From Alphaproteobacteria bacterium (lineage in GTDB: Bacteria > Pseudomonadota > Alphaproteobacteria > Thalassobaculales > Thalassobaculaceae): a stretch of DNA of 64,000 nt. Shown here piece after piece: positions 1 through 8,913 of this stretch. The stretch is from contig JAJEAR010000065.1 in NCBI GenBank assembly GCA_022822665.1, positions 62,001 through 126,000 of the forward strand, written 5' to 3'. The notes under the pieces were generated by a model that worked only from the letters and a program-made list of their open reading frames with translations, did no database searches and was not told where the DNA came from. The translations under genes and the position numbers were made by a program. The number at the start of each line of letters is the position of its first letter. The first letter of the stretch is position 1.

Positions 1-1497
1 ATCGACAACCCTGAGCCCGGCCAGCCCATGCACCCGCAGCCGGTCGTCAACCACGGCCATCGGGTCCGATCCCATCTTGCAGGTCCCCACCGGGTGGTAG
101 GTGGTCTCGGCCGTCTGCCGGACCCAGTCGAGCAGCTCGTCGTCGCCGGCGCGCGATTCGCCCGGCGCGATCTCCTCGCCGACGAACCCCTCGAGTGCCG
201 GCGCTCTCATCCAGTCGCGCGCCTTGCGCATCGCGGCCAGCAGCTTGGTGCAGTCATCCATCGTGGAGAGAAAATTGAACCGGATCGCCGGTGGGTCGGC
301 GGGGTTGGCCGAGGCAATGTGGATGGAGCCGACACTGTCCGGACGCAACACGTGGGTGATCAGCGTCAGCCCGCGCTGATCGGCAATGCTCATGTTCCGT
401 CCGATCAAGAACGGCATGATCGACATGCCCACATCCGGCGAATCGAGACCCTCGCGGGTCCGGACATAGGCGCGAACCGGCGCCGCGGGCAATGACAGGA
501 ACCCTTCTCCCTTCAGGCCGTAGCGCAGGACCTGTCGCACCATTCCGATGCCGCGGGCCAGGTCGTTGTAGGTCACGCCGGCCCTGGTGACCGCCCACTT
601 CATGCGCGGTGCGTAGTGATCGCGCAGGTTTTCGCCCACGCCGGGCAGCTCGTGCAGCGGTTCGATTCCGAGGTCCCGCAGCAGCCCGGCCTGGCCGATC
701 CCGGAAAGCTCCAACAGCTGCGGCGAGTTGATCGCCCCGGCGCTCACGATCACCTCTCGGGTGGCAAGGGCCTGGAAGGGCATCGCGTTCCGGCTGTAGC
801 GCACGCCGGTGCACCGCCCGCCCTCGAGGATGAGACTCCCGGCGAGCGCGTCGGTAACGATCTCGAGATTGGACCGTCCGCGCGCCGGGTCGAGGTAACA
901 ACGCGCGGTACTCATTCTCCGGCCGCGCTGAATCGTAGCCTGGGTCAGGCCGACCCCGTCCTGGCTCGCGCCGTTGTAGTCCGGGTTGCGCCGGATGCCG
1001 ACCTCGTCCGCGGCGGCAAACAGGGCGTCATAGAGCGGTCCACCCTCGCGCGGATCGGTGACCCGGAGCGGGCCGGAGCGGCCGCGGTAGGTATCGTCCC
1101 CGCCGTCATAGCGCTCCATCGACTTGAAGAACGGCAGCACGTCCTGGTAGCTCCAGCCACGGTTGCCGAGCTGGGCCCAGTGATCGAAGTCCTGGGCCTG
1201 GCCGCGCACGAACACCATGCCATTGATCGCGCTCGAGCCGCCGAGCAGCTTGCCGCGCGGAACGGGAATGCGCCGCCGGCCGGACCCCTCGTCGGGTTCC
1301 GAGGAATAGAGCCAGTTCGCCCGCGGGTTGTCGATCAGCTTCGCAAACCCCACCGGGATCCGCGACCAGGGATGGCTGGGCCTGCCGGCCTCGAGCAGCA
1401 GCACCGAGCGGCGTCCGCCATCTGACAACCTGTTGGCGAGGACAGAGCCCGCGGAACCGGCGCCGACGATCACGTAGTCATGACGGCTTTCCTGCAT
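1..1497 (-). CDS. GMC-family FAD oxidoreductase (choline dehydrogenase-like), 3' end outside window
   Basis: The reading frame is open from the ATG at 1497 to the left edge of the window (499 codons), so the C-terminus is missing. The N-terminus carries the FAD dinucleotide-binding motif IVGAGSAGSVLANRLS, and about 90 residues in is the GMC signature GGSSAINGMVFVRG. The last visible part reads TTYHPVGTCKMG, typical of the substrate-binding C-terminal domain where the catalytic His lies. GMC enzymes oxidise alcohols with FAD. The substrate cannot be read. It resembles the second GMC gene at 30186 in architecture. The neighbouring gene on the right is on the same strand but 516 nt away. Confidence 0.9.
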   Translation of the reverse strand, partial: MQESRHDYVIVGAGSAGSVLANRLSDGGRRSVLLLEAGRPSHPWSRIPVGFAKLIDNPRANWLYSSEPDEGSGRRRIPVPRGKLLGGSSAINGMVFVRGQAQDFDHWAQLGNRGWSYQDVLPFFKSMERYDGGDDTYRGRSGPLRVTDPREGGPLYDALFAAADEVGIRRNPDYNGASQDGVGLTQATIQRGRRMSTARCYLDPARGRSNLEIVTDALAGSLILEGGRCTGVRYSRNAMPFQALATREVIVSAGAINSPQLLELSGIGQAGLLRDLGIEPLHELPGVGENLRDHYAPRMKWAVTRAGVTYNDLARGIGMVRQVLRYGLKGEGFLSLPAAPVRAYVRTREGLDSPDVGMSIMPFLIGRNMSIADQRGLTLITHVLRPDSVGSIHIASANPADPPAIRFNFLSTMDDCTKLLAAMRKARDWMRAPALEGFVGEEIAPGESRAGDDELLDWVRQTAETTYHPVGTCKMGSDPMAVVDDRLRVHGLAGLRVVD

Positions 1498-2013
1498 CAG
1501 CCCTGCTCCTTGCATACTGTTCCAGCCTGTGGATCGGGAGCGAGGATAGCCCGGCAGTGGCGGCACTGCGAGTGGTTCGGGCTGTGCGACCGCCGCCATC
1601 GGGTTCGAACCCGGGGGGCTGCGCGTCTCCACCTCGCAACCGGGGGTCTTCGCCTTCCTGCCGGAGCGTCCCGGGACCTTCGTGTCATCGGAATTCCTGC
1701 CTGCGCGCCCGTTTCACGGCGATCGTCGATCACGGCCACCGTCGTGCGACGAAGCGGACCGGGTACGCGCACGGCCGGCGTGTATCTGTCCGGACGGTCT
1801 CTGCCAGTCACCGGACGCGTTTCAGTCGGTTAACCGCAATATCCGGAGTGCCGGCTTGCTCTGAGAGGCCGGCAGTCGCGGCTGGACGGCCTTACCTGCG
1901 TACGCGGGAGAACTCCACACTCCGCACTCACGCCATCATGACGGGCGCACCTTGCGGATCTTCAGGCGGTATGCCGCCGGACGTCGTCCGGTGCGCGGGT
2001 ACCGCGGCAGGAT
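1498..2013. other. Intergenic stretch without a recognisable gene
   Basis: About 515 nt between the GMC gene start and the gamma carbonic anhydrase stop. Short frames occur on both strands but none has a recognisable family, start context or conserved motif. A GGTTCGAACC core at 1601-1612 looks like a tRNA T-loop but has no matching stems. I see nothing else in it. Confidence 0.6.
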
Positions 2014-2568
2014 TCAGGCCGGCCAGTTGGCCATCCACGAGGTATCCATGTCGGCCAGGAAATCCCGGGCGGTCTGCCAGTAAACTTCGCGGATGTGGTT
2101 CATCATTTCGTACTCATCGTCCCGGAGCGTGCGCCATCGCCGGGCCGGGACACCGGCCCACACCTCACCCGACCGGATCACCTTGCCCAGCGGAAGCAGG
2201 GAGTGTGCCGCGAGCATGCCCTCGCTCTCGATCACCGATCCGTCGAGAACGGTCGATCCCATGCCGACGAAGGCGCGATCCTGAAGGGTACAGGCATGGA
2301 TGATGCAGGCGTGGCCGACGGTGACACCGTCACCGATGGTTGTCGCGAGGTGGACCGGGCGATCGACGTGGACGACCGTGTTGTCCTGAATGTTGGTCCG
2401 GGTGCCGATCCTGATCGCATTGCCATCGCCGCGCAGGGTCACACTGTACCAGATGCTGGCCTCGGCCGCGATCTCGACATCACCGACGACAGCGGCGTTC
2501 TCGGCGATGAAACACCCGGGATGGATCCTCGGACGCCTGCCCCTGTAGCTGCGGACGACAGGGCGCAT
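2014..2568 (-). CDS. Gamma-class carbonic anhydrase-like hexapeptide-repeat protein
   Basis: 184 aa. The sequence is built of hexapeptide repeats of a left-handed beta helix (for example VVGDVEIAAEASIWYSV and GDGVTVGHACIIHACTL), followed by a C-terminal helix. His residues in VVHVDRP, GHACIIHAC and similar turns match the zinc ligands of the gamma carbonic anhydrase/YrdA/PaaY family. Length is normal. The family binds zinc and may hydrate CO2 or act as a thioesterase-like partner in acyl-CoA catabolism. Its stop lies 5 nt from an SDR stop codon region, so the SDR upstream and this gene are probably co-transcribed. The exact reaction is uncertain. Confidence 0.88.
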   Translation of the reverse strand: MRPVVRSYRGRRPRIHPGCFIAENAAVVGDVEIAAEASIWYSVTLRGDGNAIRIGTRTNIQDNTVVHVDRPVHLATTIGDGVTVGHACIIHACTLQDRAFVGMGSTVLDGSVIESEGMLAAHSLLPLGKVIRSGEVWAGVPARRWRTLRDDEYEMMNHIREVYWQTARDFLADMDTSWMANWPA

Positions 2569-2573
2569 GGCGG

Positions 2574-3368
2574 TCAGCCGATCTTCGCCGACAGGCCCCC
2601 GTCAACCGGCATGATCAGGCCGGTCACATAGGCCGCCTCGTCCGAGGCGAGGAACAGGGCCGCGTTGGCCACGTCCCAGGCCGTCCCCATCCGCTGCAGC
2701 AACGGCACCCGCTCATGGCGCGCCTGGCGCACCGTCTCTCGGTCGACGTTCTGTTCCCGCGCGCGGCGTTCGATCGCCATCGGCGTGTCCATCAGTCCGG
2801 GCAGGATCGCGTTGGCCCGAATGCCCCACGACGCGTTTTCCATCGCGAGGTGGTGGGTCAGCGTGTTCACCGCGCCCTTGCCGGTCTTGTAGGTCACCGT
2901 GTTGTGCGAACAGGTCGAGGCGATCGAGGAGATGTTGATGATTACGCCCGAGCGCTGGTTACGCATCACCGGCAGCACGTGCTTGCAGACCAGGAACATC
3001 CCGGTGACGTTCATCGCCATCAGGAAATCCCAGGTCTCGCGGTCCATCGCGGTGGTCTCGCGATCACCCTCGGACCGGCCAACATTGTTGTGCAGGATGT
3101 CGATCCGCCCGAACCGGTCGACGCAACCGGACGCGATTCCGGCGCAGTCCTTCTCGCGGGTGATGTCGGCGGCGAGCACGTCGGCCTCGGCTCCCTCGGC
3201 CTCGCACAGGGCCCGGGTCTCCGCAGCGCGGTCCAGGTCCCTGTCAACCAGGAACAGCCGCGCTCCCTCTCGGGCGAAACGAAGTGCGGTTGCGCGGCCA
3301 TTGCCGATGGTCTCGCCCGGCTGCTGCCCGGCTCCGACGATGATGGCGACCTTGCCCTCGAGACGCAT
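2574..3368 (-). CDS. Short-chain dehydrogenase/reductase (SDR)
   Basis: 264 aa starting at the ATG that opens MRLEGKVAIIVGAG; a GTG/ATG a few codons further upstream is less likely. The Rossmann glycine motif is unusual because of an inserted segment, AGQQPGETIGNG, in place of the compact TGxxxGIG. The structural motif NNVG is present (HNNVGRSEG) and the catalytic Ser and YxxxK are visible (SSIASTCSHNTVTYKTGK). The C-terminal PVDGGLSAKIG is typical of SDRs. It should act as an NAD(P)-dependent alcohol or ketone oxidoreductase; the substrate is unknown. The gene is immediately upstream of the gamma carbonic anhydrase. Confidence 0.9.
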   Translation of the reverse strand: MRLEGKVAIIVGAGQQPGETIGNGRATALRFAREGARLFLVDRDLDRAAETRALCEAEGAEADVLAADITREKDCAGIASGCVDRFGRIDILHNNVGRSEGDRETTAMDRETWDFLMAMNVTGMFLVCKHVLPVMRNQRSGVIINISSIASTCSHNTVTYKTGKGAVNTLTHHLAMENASWGIRANAILPGLMDTPMAIERRAREQNVDRETVRQARHERVPLLQRMGTAWDVANAALFLASDEAAYVTGLIMPVDGGLSAKIG

Positions 3369-3458
3369 GGGTCCTGCCCCCAATCAGTGATCCGGCCCGG
3401 TAGCGGCGCCTTCCCGGCTATACCCGGCCAGTGCTCGCGCGACCGGCTGTCCCCACGC

Positions 3459-3950
3459 CTATCGCTTGGAGAACTGGAAGCTGCGGCGTGCCTTGCGCTT
3501 GCCGTACTTCTTGCGCTCCACCACGCGCGGGTCACGGGTCAGGAACCCGCCCTTCTTCAGCACCGGCCGCAATTCGGGCTCGTAGTTGGTCAGCGCCTTG
3601 GCGATCCCGTGGCGCACCGCACCGGCCTGTCCGGACAGCCCGCCCCCGCCGACAGTGCACACCACGTCGTACTGGTCGGTGCGGCCCGCCGCATCGAACG
3701 GCTGGCCGATCAGCATGCGCAGCACCGGACGTGCAAAGTAGACCTCGATGTCGCGGCCGTTCACGTTCACCCGGCCGAGACCCGGCTTGATCCAGACCCG
3801 CGCGATCGCGTTCTTGCGCTTGCCGGTGGCGTAGGCCCGGCCGTGCGCATCGATTTTCGGCTCGGGTGCCGCCTGCTCTTCCTGCGACTGCAGGGCTCCG
3901 AGCGCATCAAGGCCGGTCGCGTCCGTCTGCACCTGGTCTTCGATTGCCAT
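3459..3950 (-). CDS. rpsI: 30S ribosomal protein S9 (uS9)
   Basis: 163 aa, somewhat longer than the core S9 because of an acidic, glutamine-rich N-terminal extension of about 35 residues, common in alphaproteobacteria. The core reads [21 protein letters not shown] and the protein ends in the conserved basic tail [11 protein letters not shown], which reaches the ribosomal P site. It lies 4 nt downstream of rplM, the standard L13-S9 operon order. A firm housekeeping marker in an otherwise accessory-rich window. Confidence 0.98.
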   Translation of the reverse strand: MAIEDQVQTDATGLDALGALQSQEEQAAPEPKIDAHGRAYATGKRKNAIARVWIKPGLGRVNVNGRDIEVYFARPVLRMLIGQPFDAAGRTDQYDVVCTVGGGGLSGQAGAVRHGIAKALTNYEPELRPVLKKGGFLTRDPRVVERKKYGKRKARRSFQFSKR

Positions 3951-3954
3951 TGTG

Positions 3955-4413
3955 CTACCTCTTGTTCTTGGGATTCATCGCGCCGACGTCGAGGACTTCC
4001 GGCTGCTGGGCCTCGTGCGGATGGGACGGGCCGGCATAGACTTTCAGGTTTGACATCTGTCGACGGCCGAGCGGGCCACGGCTGATCATCCGCTCCACTG
4101 CCTTGAGCACCACCCGTTCCGGGTGCTTGCCGTCGAGGATCTTGCCCGCGGTAGTCGACTTGATGCCACCGGGATAGCCGGTGTGGCGATAGTAGGTCTT
4201 GGCGGCCCGCTTGTTGCCGGTCAACTTCACCTTCTCGGCATTGACCACGATGATGTTGTCACCGCAGTCCATATGCGGGGTGAAGGTGGGCTTGTGCTTC
4301 CCCCGCAACCGCAGGGCGATCACGCTCGCGAGCCGTCCGAGCACCAGGCCTTCGGCATCGATCAGCCACCACTTCTTCTCGATGTCGCCCGGTCTCGCCG
4401 TGTAGGTCTTCAT
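3955..4413 (-). CDS. rplM: 50S ribosomal protein L13 (uL13)
   Basis: 152 aa. It begins [22 protein letters not shown] and contains the L13 signature around [12 protein letters not shown] and the region [18 protein letters not shown]. Length and start match the family. It is the first gene of the rplM-rpsI operon and has a plausible sigma70-type promoter at 4472-4500. The upstream neighbour on the same strand is a quinone oxidoreductase separated by about 140 nt. Confidence 0.98.
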   Translation of the reverse strand: MKTYTARPGDIEKKWWLIDAEGLVLGRLASVIALRLRGKHKPTFTPHMDCGDNIIVVNAEKVKLTGNKRAAKTYYRHTGYPGGIKSTTAGKILDGKHPERVVLKAVERMISRGPLGRRQMSNLKVYAGPSHPHEAQQPEVLDVGAMNPKNKR

Positions 4414-4471
4414 GATCTGTCACCCTTCGGTCGGTGGCGCGGCGACGCGCACTCTCACTGTTCGCAGCCGG

Positions 4472-4500
4472 GGTGTACGCAGCCCGGTTGCGATCGTCAA
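4472..4500 (-). promoter_or_regulatory. Candidate promoter of rplM-rpsI
   Basis: Read on the minus strand, a TTGACG -35 box (4495-4500) is followed by a 17-nt spacer and a TACACC -10-like box (4472-4477), about 60 nt before the rplM ATG. The -35 box is strong, the -10 weak. Only a pattern match. Confidence 0.45.
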
Positions 4501-4537
4501 GGCCGGAAAATCCCTTTTGGTACACTCAGTTGCAATG

Positions 4538-4555
4538 ACGGTACTATAATACCGT
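4538..4555. promoter_or_regulatory. Palindrome between qor-like gene and rplM promoter
   Basis: A perfect 6-bp inverted repeat, ACGGTA and TACCGT, encloses CTATAA. It overlaps the first base of the stop codon of the quinone oxidoreductase gene and lies upstream of the rplM promoter. There is no U-run, so a rho-independent terminator is not supported. It could be an operator or an AT-rich hairpin. Confidence 0.3.
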
Positions 4556-5535
4556 TAGGGCGTGAGCACCACCTTGCCGGCAACCGAGCGCGAGAGCAGC
4601 GCCTCGAGCGCCTGGCCCGCCTGCTCGAACGGGAAGGCCCGGGCGACCAGGGGATTGATCCGGCCCTGCACGAACAGGTCTGCCGCCTCGCTGACGAACG
4701 AGGACCCGTACGCCGGGTCCCGTTCGGTCTCGGCACCGTAGACCACGCCGATCACGGAGATGTTCTTGACCAGCACGATGTTGGCCGGCACCTGCTGGAT
4801 CCTGCCTGACGCGAACCCGATCACCAGCATCCGGGCGTGCCAGGCGACCGCACGCAGCGCCTGGTCGAAGGCGTCGCCTCCCACCGGGTCATAGACCACG
4901 TCGGCCCCGGCACCGTCGGTAAGGGCGCGGACCCGGTCGCGGATGCTCTCGGTGAGATAGTCGATGGTGTGGTGCGCCCCGTGCTCACGCGCGACCGCAC
5001 ACTTCGCGGGTCCGCCGGCGGCCGCGATCACGGTTGCGCCCATGCACCGGCCCAGTTCGACCGCGGTCAGTCCGACACCTCCGGCCGCGCCAAGCACCAG
5101 CAGGGTCTCGCCCGGTTGCAGCGCGCCGCGTTCCTTCAGGGCAAACCCCGAGGTTCCGTAGACGGTCGGGAACCCGGCCGCCGTGACGTCGTCCATCCCG
5201 TCGGGCACCGGCACCAGCCAGTCGCCGCGCACGACGGCCTGCTCGGCGAAGGCGCCGCCACCGCGCATGTAGGCCATCACCCGCTGGCCGATGCGCAACG
5301 GGCGGGTCACGGCCGAACCGACTTCAAGGACCTCGCCGGCAACCTCCATTCCGGGCACGAACGGAGGAGAGAGCTTGTTCTGGTAGGTCCCGGCAATCTG
5401 CAGGGTGTCGGCGAAGTTCACCCCCGCTGCACGGACCCGGACCAGCACCTCTTCGGGTTCCGGAACCGGCGGATCGATCTCTCGGACCTCGAGGTTCTCC
5501 GGCCCGCCGAGCCGGCTGCAGATCACCGCCTTCAT
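4555..5535 (-). CDS. NADPH:quinone oxidoreductase-like MDR family protein
   Basis: 326 aa from the ATG at 5535, chosen because GGAGGGG lies just upstream of it; the ATG six codons earlier lacks such a site. The family pattern is clear: N-terminal GroES-like domain with AAGVNFADTLQIAGTY and FVPGMEVAGEV, then a Rossmann fold with LGAAGGVGLTAVELG and a GADVVYDPVGGD segment. No catalytic zinc cysteines are seen, consistent with the zeta-crystallin/QOR branch. The probable reaction is NADPH-dependent reduction of quinones or enoyl substrates. The divergent neighbour at 5672 encodes enoyl-CoA hydratase, so a shared control region of about 135 nt separates them. Confidence 0.9.
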   Translation of the reverse strand: MKAVICSRLGGPENLEVREIDPPVPEPEEVLVRVRAAGVNFADTLQIAGTYQNKLSPPFVPGMEVAGEVLEVGSAVTRPLRIGQRVMAYMRGGGAFAEQAVVRGDWLVPVPDGMDDVTAAGFPTVYGTSGFALKERGALQPGETLLVLGAAGGVGLTAVELGRCMGATVIAAAGGPAKCAVAREHGAHHTIDYLTESIRDRVRALTDGAGADVVYDPVGGDAFDQALRAVAWHARMLVIGFASGRIQQVPANIVLVKNISVIGVVYGAETERDPAYGSSFVSEAADLFVQGRINPLVARAFPFEQAGQALEALLSRSVAGKVVLTP

Positions 5536-5671
5536 CAACCCCTCCCCGATCATGCGTTTCGCACCGCTCGATAACGCAGCCGCGATGCCGCGAGCAAGCT
5601 GCCGGTTGCACCATGCCGGTGCGCGGAGCCAAGATGGCCCGCGTCACTGCACCTTTTCCGGCCGGTCCTCC

Positions 5672-6424
5672 ATGCCTCTCACCCTTGCCCGACACTCGCC
5701 CCACATCGCCATCATCACCATCGACAACCAGTCGAAGATGAACGCGATGAGCCGGGAGATGCTGCGCGAGCTCGGCGACATGTGGGACGAGCTCGAGCGT
5801 GACGAGACCCGCTGCATCATTCTGACCGCCGCCGGCAGCCGGGCCTTCTGCGCCGGAGCCGATATCGGCGGCGACCTTTCGGCCGGCCAGGAACAGGCCG
5901 CAGCCGTCAACCACGCCCTGCTCAAGACCGATACCTATTCCAAGCCGATCATCGCCGCCGTGAACGGCGACTGTGCCGGAGGCGGAGTCGAACTGCTGCT
6001 CTCCTGCGACATCCGGGCGGCGGTTCCGCACGCGCGCTTCGGCCTGCCGGAGGTACGCTGGTCGATCTACCCGTTCGGCGGGGCGACGGTGAAGCTCGCG
6101 CGCCAGATCGGACATGTCCACGCCATGGACCTTCTGCTGACCGGGCAACTGATCACGGCCCGGCGCGCGGTCGAGATCGGCCTGGTCAACCGGATCGTCG
6201 AGGCAGACGACCTGCTCGACTGGGCGCTCGAGACCGCGGGCATGATCGCGGCCAACAGCCCGTCGGCCGTCCAGGCGGTCAAGACCCAGATGAGCGCCAC
6301 CCTCGCCGCGCATGCGCTCGCCCGCGAGCCGATGGACCAGGAACTCGGCGATGCGGTTCGCGCCGGCCCCGACTTCGCCGAGGGAGTCGCGGCGTTCCGC
6401 CAGAAACGCCGCCCCGTCTACTGA
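5672..6424 (+). CDS. Enoyl-CoA hydratase/isomerase family protein
   Basis: 250 aa, normal for the crotonase fold. Visible motifs are AFCAGADIGGD, which forms part of the oxyanion hole and CoA pocket, and GDCAGGGVELLLSCD, with the second oxyanion-hole glycine. The glutamate typical of hydratases may be in GLPEVRW. It likely hydrates or isomerises an enoyl-CoA. It is the first gene of a four-gene + strand cluster: 7 nt separate it from an acyl-CoA ligase, and two VOC proteins follow. This points to activation and degradation of a carboxylic acid; the substrate is not readable. Confidence 0.92.
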   Translation: MPLTLARHSPHIAIITIDNQSKMNAMSREMLRELGDMWDELERDETRCIILTAAGSRAFCAGADIGGDLSAGQEQAAAVNHALLKTDTYSKPIIAAVNGDCAGGGVELLLSCDIRAAVPHARFGLPEVRWSIYPFGGATVKLARQIGHVHAMDLLLTGQLITARRAVEIGLVNRIVEADDLLDWALETAGMIAANSPSAVQAVKTQMSATLAAHALAREPMDQELGDAVRAGPDFAEGVAAFRQKRRPVY

Positions 6425-6431
6425 GACCGAA

Positions 6432-7988
6432 ATGACCAGCGAGAGACCCCGGGCGCGGACCTTCACCGATCTCCTCGACGAGATGGCCGACCGGCATCGG
6501 CACCGCGAGGCGATCATCTGGCGCGGGCAGCGTCTCGACTGGGCCGGTTGGCGGGAGCGCAGTGCGGCACTTGCCGGGTTCCTGCAGCGAAACGGCGTCG
6601 GGCACGGTGACAGGGTGGCAATCCTGCTGCCCAACCGGCCGGAATGGCTCATCTCGGTCATGGCCGCACTGCGCCTCGGCGCGATCGCGGTGCCGATCAG
6701 TACCTTCTCGAGCCCGCGGGAACTTGCATGGACGCTCGCGCATTGCGACCCCTCGGCCCTCCTCCTCGCGCCGGCATTCGGTGACCGGGACTGGCTCGCG
6801 ACACTGCGCCACGCGGAACGCATGCCTGACTGCCTGGTCACGGTCGACGACGCACCAGTCGGCACGCCGTGGGACCACGCCCTTGCCGGCGCAACCGCCA
6901 CCGGCCCGGGGCCCGGACCGGAGGATACGTGCTTCATCCTCTACACCTCGGGTTCGACCGCCGACCCGAAGGGGGTGACACTCCTGCACCACGACGTTAT
7001 CGCCAACGGGTTCGACATCGGCGAGCGCCAGCACCTGACAGCCGACGACAGGCTCTGGTGCGCCATCCCTCTGTTCTGGTCATTCGGCGCCGCGAATGCC
7101 CTGCCCGCGATCATGAGCCACGGCGGCACCCTTGTCTTGCAGGAACGGTTCGATCCGGGCACCGCGATCCGACTGATCCGGGAGGAGGCCTGCACGGTCT
7201 TCTACGGGATGGTCAACATGGTGCGGGCCATGCGGGATCATCCGGACTGGTCAGAAGAGGCCTTCACGTCGATGCGCACCGGGCTGACCATCGGGCTTGC
7301 ACGTGACGTCACCTTCATGGTCGAGACCCTGTCGGCCCCGCAGCTCTGCACCGTCTACGGCTCCACCGAAACCTGCGGCAACTGCGCCGTCAGCGATGCC
7401 CTCGACCCGCTCGACCTGCGTCTCTCGACCCAGGGCCTGCCGCTGCCGGGCATGCAGATCCGTGCCGTCGACCCGAAGACCCGCGCGCCGCTTCCGGACG
7501 GCACTGTCGGGGAACTCGCCGTGCGCGGTCACGTCACTCCCGGGTATTTCCGGGCTCCTGAACTCACGGCCCGGGCCTTCGACGCCGACGGCTGGTTCCT
7601 GACCGGAGACCTCGGGCTGGTGGGCAGCGATGGCCGGGTCCGGTTCCGCGGGCGCATCCGCGAACTGATCAAGACCGGGGGGATCAACGTTTCACCGCTG
7701 GAAGTGGAGACCGTGCTCGTCCAGCATCCCGATGTGCGCGAGGCGCACGTGATCGGCCTGGCGGACCCGGATCGCGACGAGATCGTCGCGGCTGTGGTGG
7801 AACCGGTGCCGGGACGGACCATCGATCCGGCGGGGCTGCGCACCTGGTGCCGGGACCTGCTCGCAGCCTACAAGGTCCCGGCCACGATCCGCCTGGCACA
7901 GGGAGCCGACCTGCCGCGAACCGCCACCGGCAAGATCCACAAACCGGGGCTGCCGGCCCTGTTCGACGCGGTGGAGGTGCAGCCATGA
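6432..7988 (+). CDS. AMP-dependent acyl-CoA synthetase/ligase
   Basis: 518 aa. The ANL superfamily core motifs are all present: the P-loop-like YTSGSTADPKGV near residue 175, YGSTETCG in the middle, the WFLTGDLG hinge-region motif and the C-terminal lysine segment PRTATGKIHKP. The enzyme adenylates a carboxylic acid and forms its CoA thioester. The start ATG at 6432 follows the hydratase stop by 7 nt; the stop overlaps the next VOC gene by 4 nt. This arrangement indicates translational coupling in one operon. Aromatic or branched acids are possible substrates, but nothing in the sequence decides this. Confidence 0.94.
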   Translation: MTSERPRARTFTDLLDEMADRHRHREAIIWRGQRLDWAGWRERSAALAGFLQRNGVGHGDRVAILLPNRPEWLISVMAALRLGAIAVPISTFSSPRELAWTLAHCDPSALLLAPAFGDRDWLATLRHAERMPDCLVTVDDAPVGTPWDHALAGATATGPGPGPEDTCFILYTSGSTADPKGVTLLHHDVIANGFDIGERQHLTADDRLWCAIPLFWSFGAANALPAIMSHGGTLVLQERFDPGTAIRLIREEACTVFYGMVNMVRAMRDHPDWSEEAFTSMRTGLTIGLARDVTFMVETLSAPQLCTVYGSTETCGNCAVSDALDPLDLRLSTQGLPLPGMQIRAVDPKTRAPLPDGTVGELAVRGHVTPGYFRAPELTARAFDADGWFLTGDLGLVGSDGRVRFRGRIRELIKTGGINVSPLEVETVLVQHPDVREAHVIGLADPDRDEIVAAVVEPVPGRTIDPAGLRTWCRDLLAAYKVPATIRLAQGADLPRTATGKIHKPGLPALFDAVEVQP

Positions 7989-8911
7989 CGGTTCCCGAGC
8001 TTGCCTACATCGCGCTTGCCGTCGCCGATCCCGGGGCGAGCGCGGAGTTCTTCGAGGACGCGCTCGGACTGCCGCGTGACGAGCTCGCGATGGATGGCCG
8101 CACGGTACCGATGATCCGGGCCGGGCGTACCGCGCTGGCGCTGTTCGCCGCGACCGATCCGTTCCTCGGACCCGGGACCGTTCGCGGCGTACATCACGTC
8201 GCCATTGCCGCCGACGACCCGGCTGGCGCCGCCGCCGCGACGGGGATTCGGACCTGCAACGAACCACGATCCGGTCTCGGCGGGAGGTGCCAGGTGGCGC
8301 TCGCCCCCTCGGAAACCCTGGGTGTCCGGGTGCGCCTTACCGAACCGCTGGAGGCCTGGACCGCCTCGTCCGACGTTGTCGAGCGGATCGACCACGTCGG
8401 AATCGCCTCAACCGACAACCGCGCGGCTCGCGACGTCTTCACCAGGCGCCTCTCGTGTCGCTACGAAAGCCAGCAGACCGACAGCGAGGTCGAGACCATC
8501 GCCGAGAGCTTCACCACGGATACCGACCTGCCGGTCTTCCATGTCCGTCGCTCGCGCCTTGTCGCCAGCATGCGCGTGACCTTCATCACCGTTGGCGATA
8601 CCGAGCTCGAGTTCCTCGAGGACCTGACCACCCGCGTCAGGGCCGACGAGGCCCGGCACGATGCTGCCGGCAACACCCGCGGCGACCGCAGCGCCATCGC
8701 CCGGTTCATCGCCGCGCGCGGGGCCGGGCTGCACCACGTCGCCTTCAAGACCCCGAACATCGCGGCCGCTCTCGCCCGTCTCGATGCGGCGGGCCATCGC
8801 CTGATCGACCGGCGCGGTCGCCCCGGGTCGCGGCGTGCGCAGATCGGCTTCATCCACCCGACCGCCAGCGGCGGCGTGCTCCTGCACTTCGTCGAACGCG
8901 AGGAACTCTGA
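7985..8911 (+). CDS. Double-VOC (glyoxalase/epimerase-like) protein 1
   Basis: 308 aa. Two or more VOC modules can be seen: the N-terminal part starts with AYIALAVADPGASAEFFEDALGL and has GVHHVAIAADD, the C-terminal half has IDHVGIAS, GLHHVAFKT and ends HPTASGGVLLHFVE. The last block resembles methylmalonyl-CoA epimerase and related CoA epimerases. VOC proteins use paired beta-alpha-beta-beta-beta units and a His/Glu metal site for isomerisation, epimerisation or dioxygenation. Overlap with the ligase gene suggests a role on the CoA thioester made by that ligase. It is paralogous to the next gene. Confidence 0.85.
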   Translation: MTVPELAYIALAVADPGASAEFFEDALGLPRDELAMDGRTVPMIRAGRTALALFAATDPFLGPGTVRGVHHVAIAADDPAGAAAATGIRTCNEPRSGLGGRCQVALAPSETLGVRVRLTEPLEAWTASSDVVERIDHVGIASTDNRAARDVFTRRLSCRYESQQTDSEVETIAESFTTDTDLPVFHVRRSRLVASMRVTFITVGDTELEFLEDLTTRVRADEARHDAAGNTRGDRSAIARFIAARGAGLHHVAFKTPNIAAALARLDAAGHRLIDRRGRPGSRRAQIGFIHPTASGGVLLHFVEREEL

Positions 8912-8913
8912 CC

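Noticed and set aside
1600..1613. tRNA T-loop-like GGGTTCGAACCC
   Set aside because: The T-stem does not pair over five bases with a 7-nt TTCGAAC loop, and no acceptor, D or anticodon arms can be drawn on either strand.
4538..4555. Rho-independent terminator after the quinone oxidoreductase
   Set aside because: The stem has only six pairs with an AT-rich loop, and no run of T follows on the minus strand.
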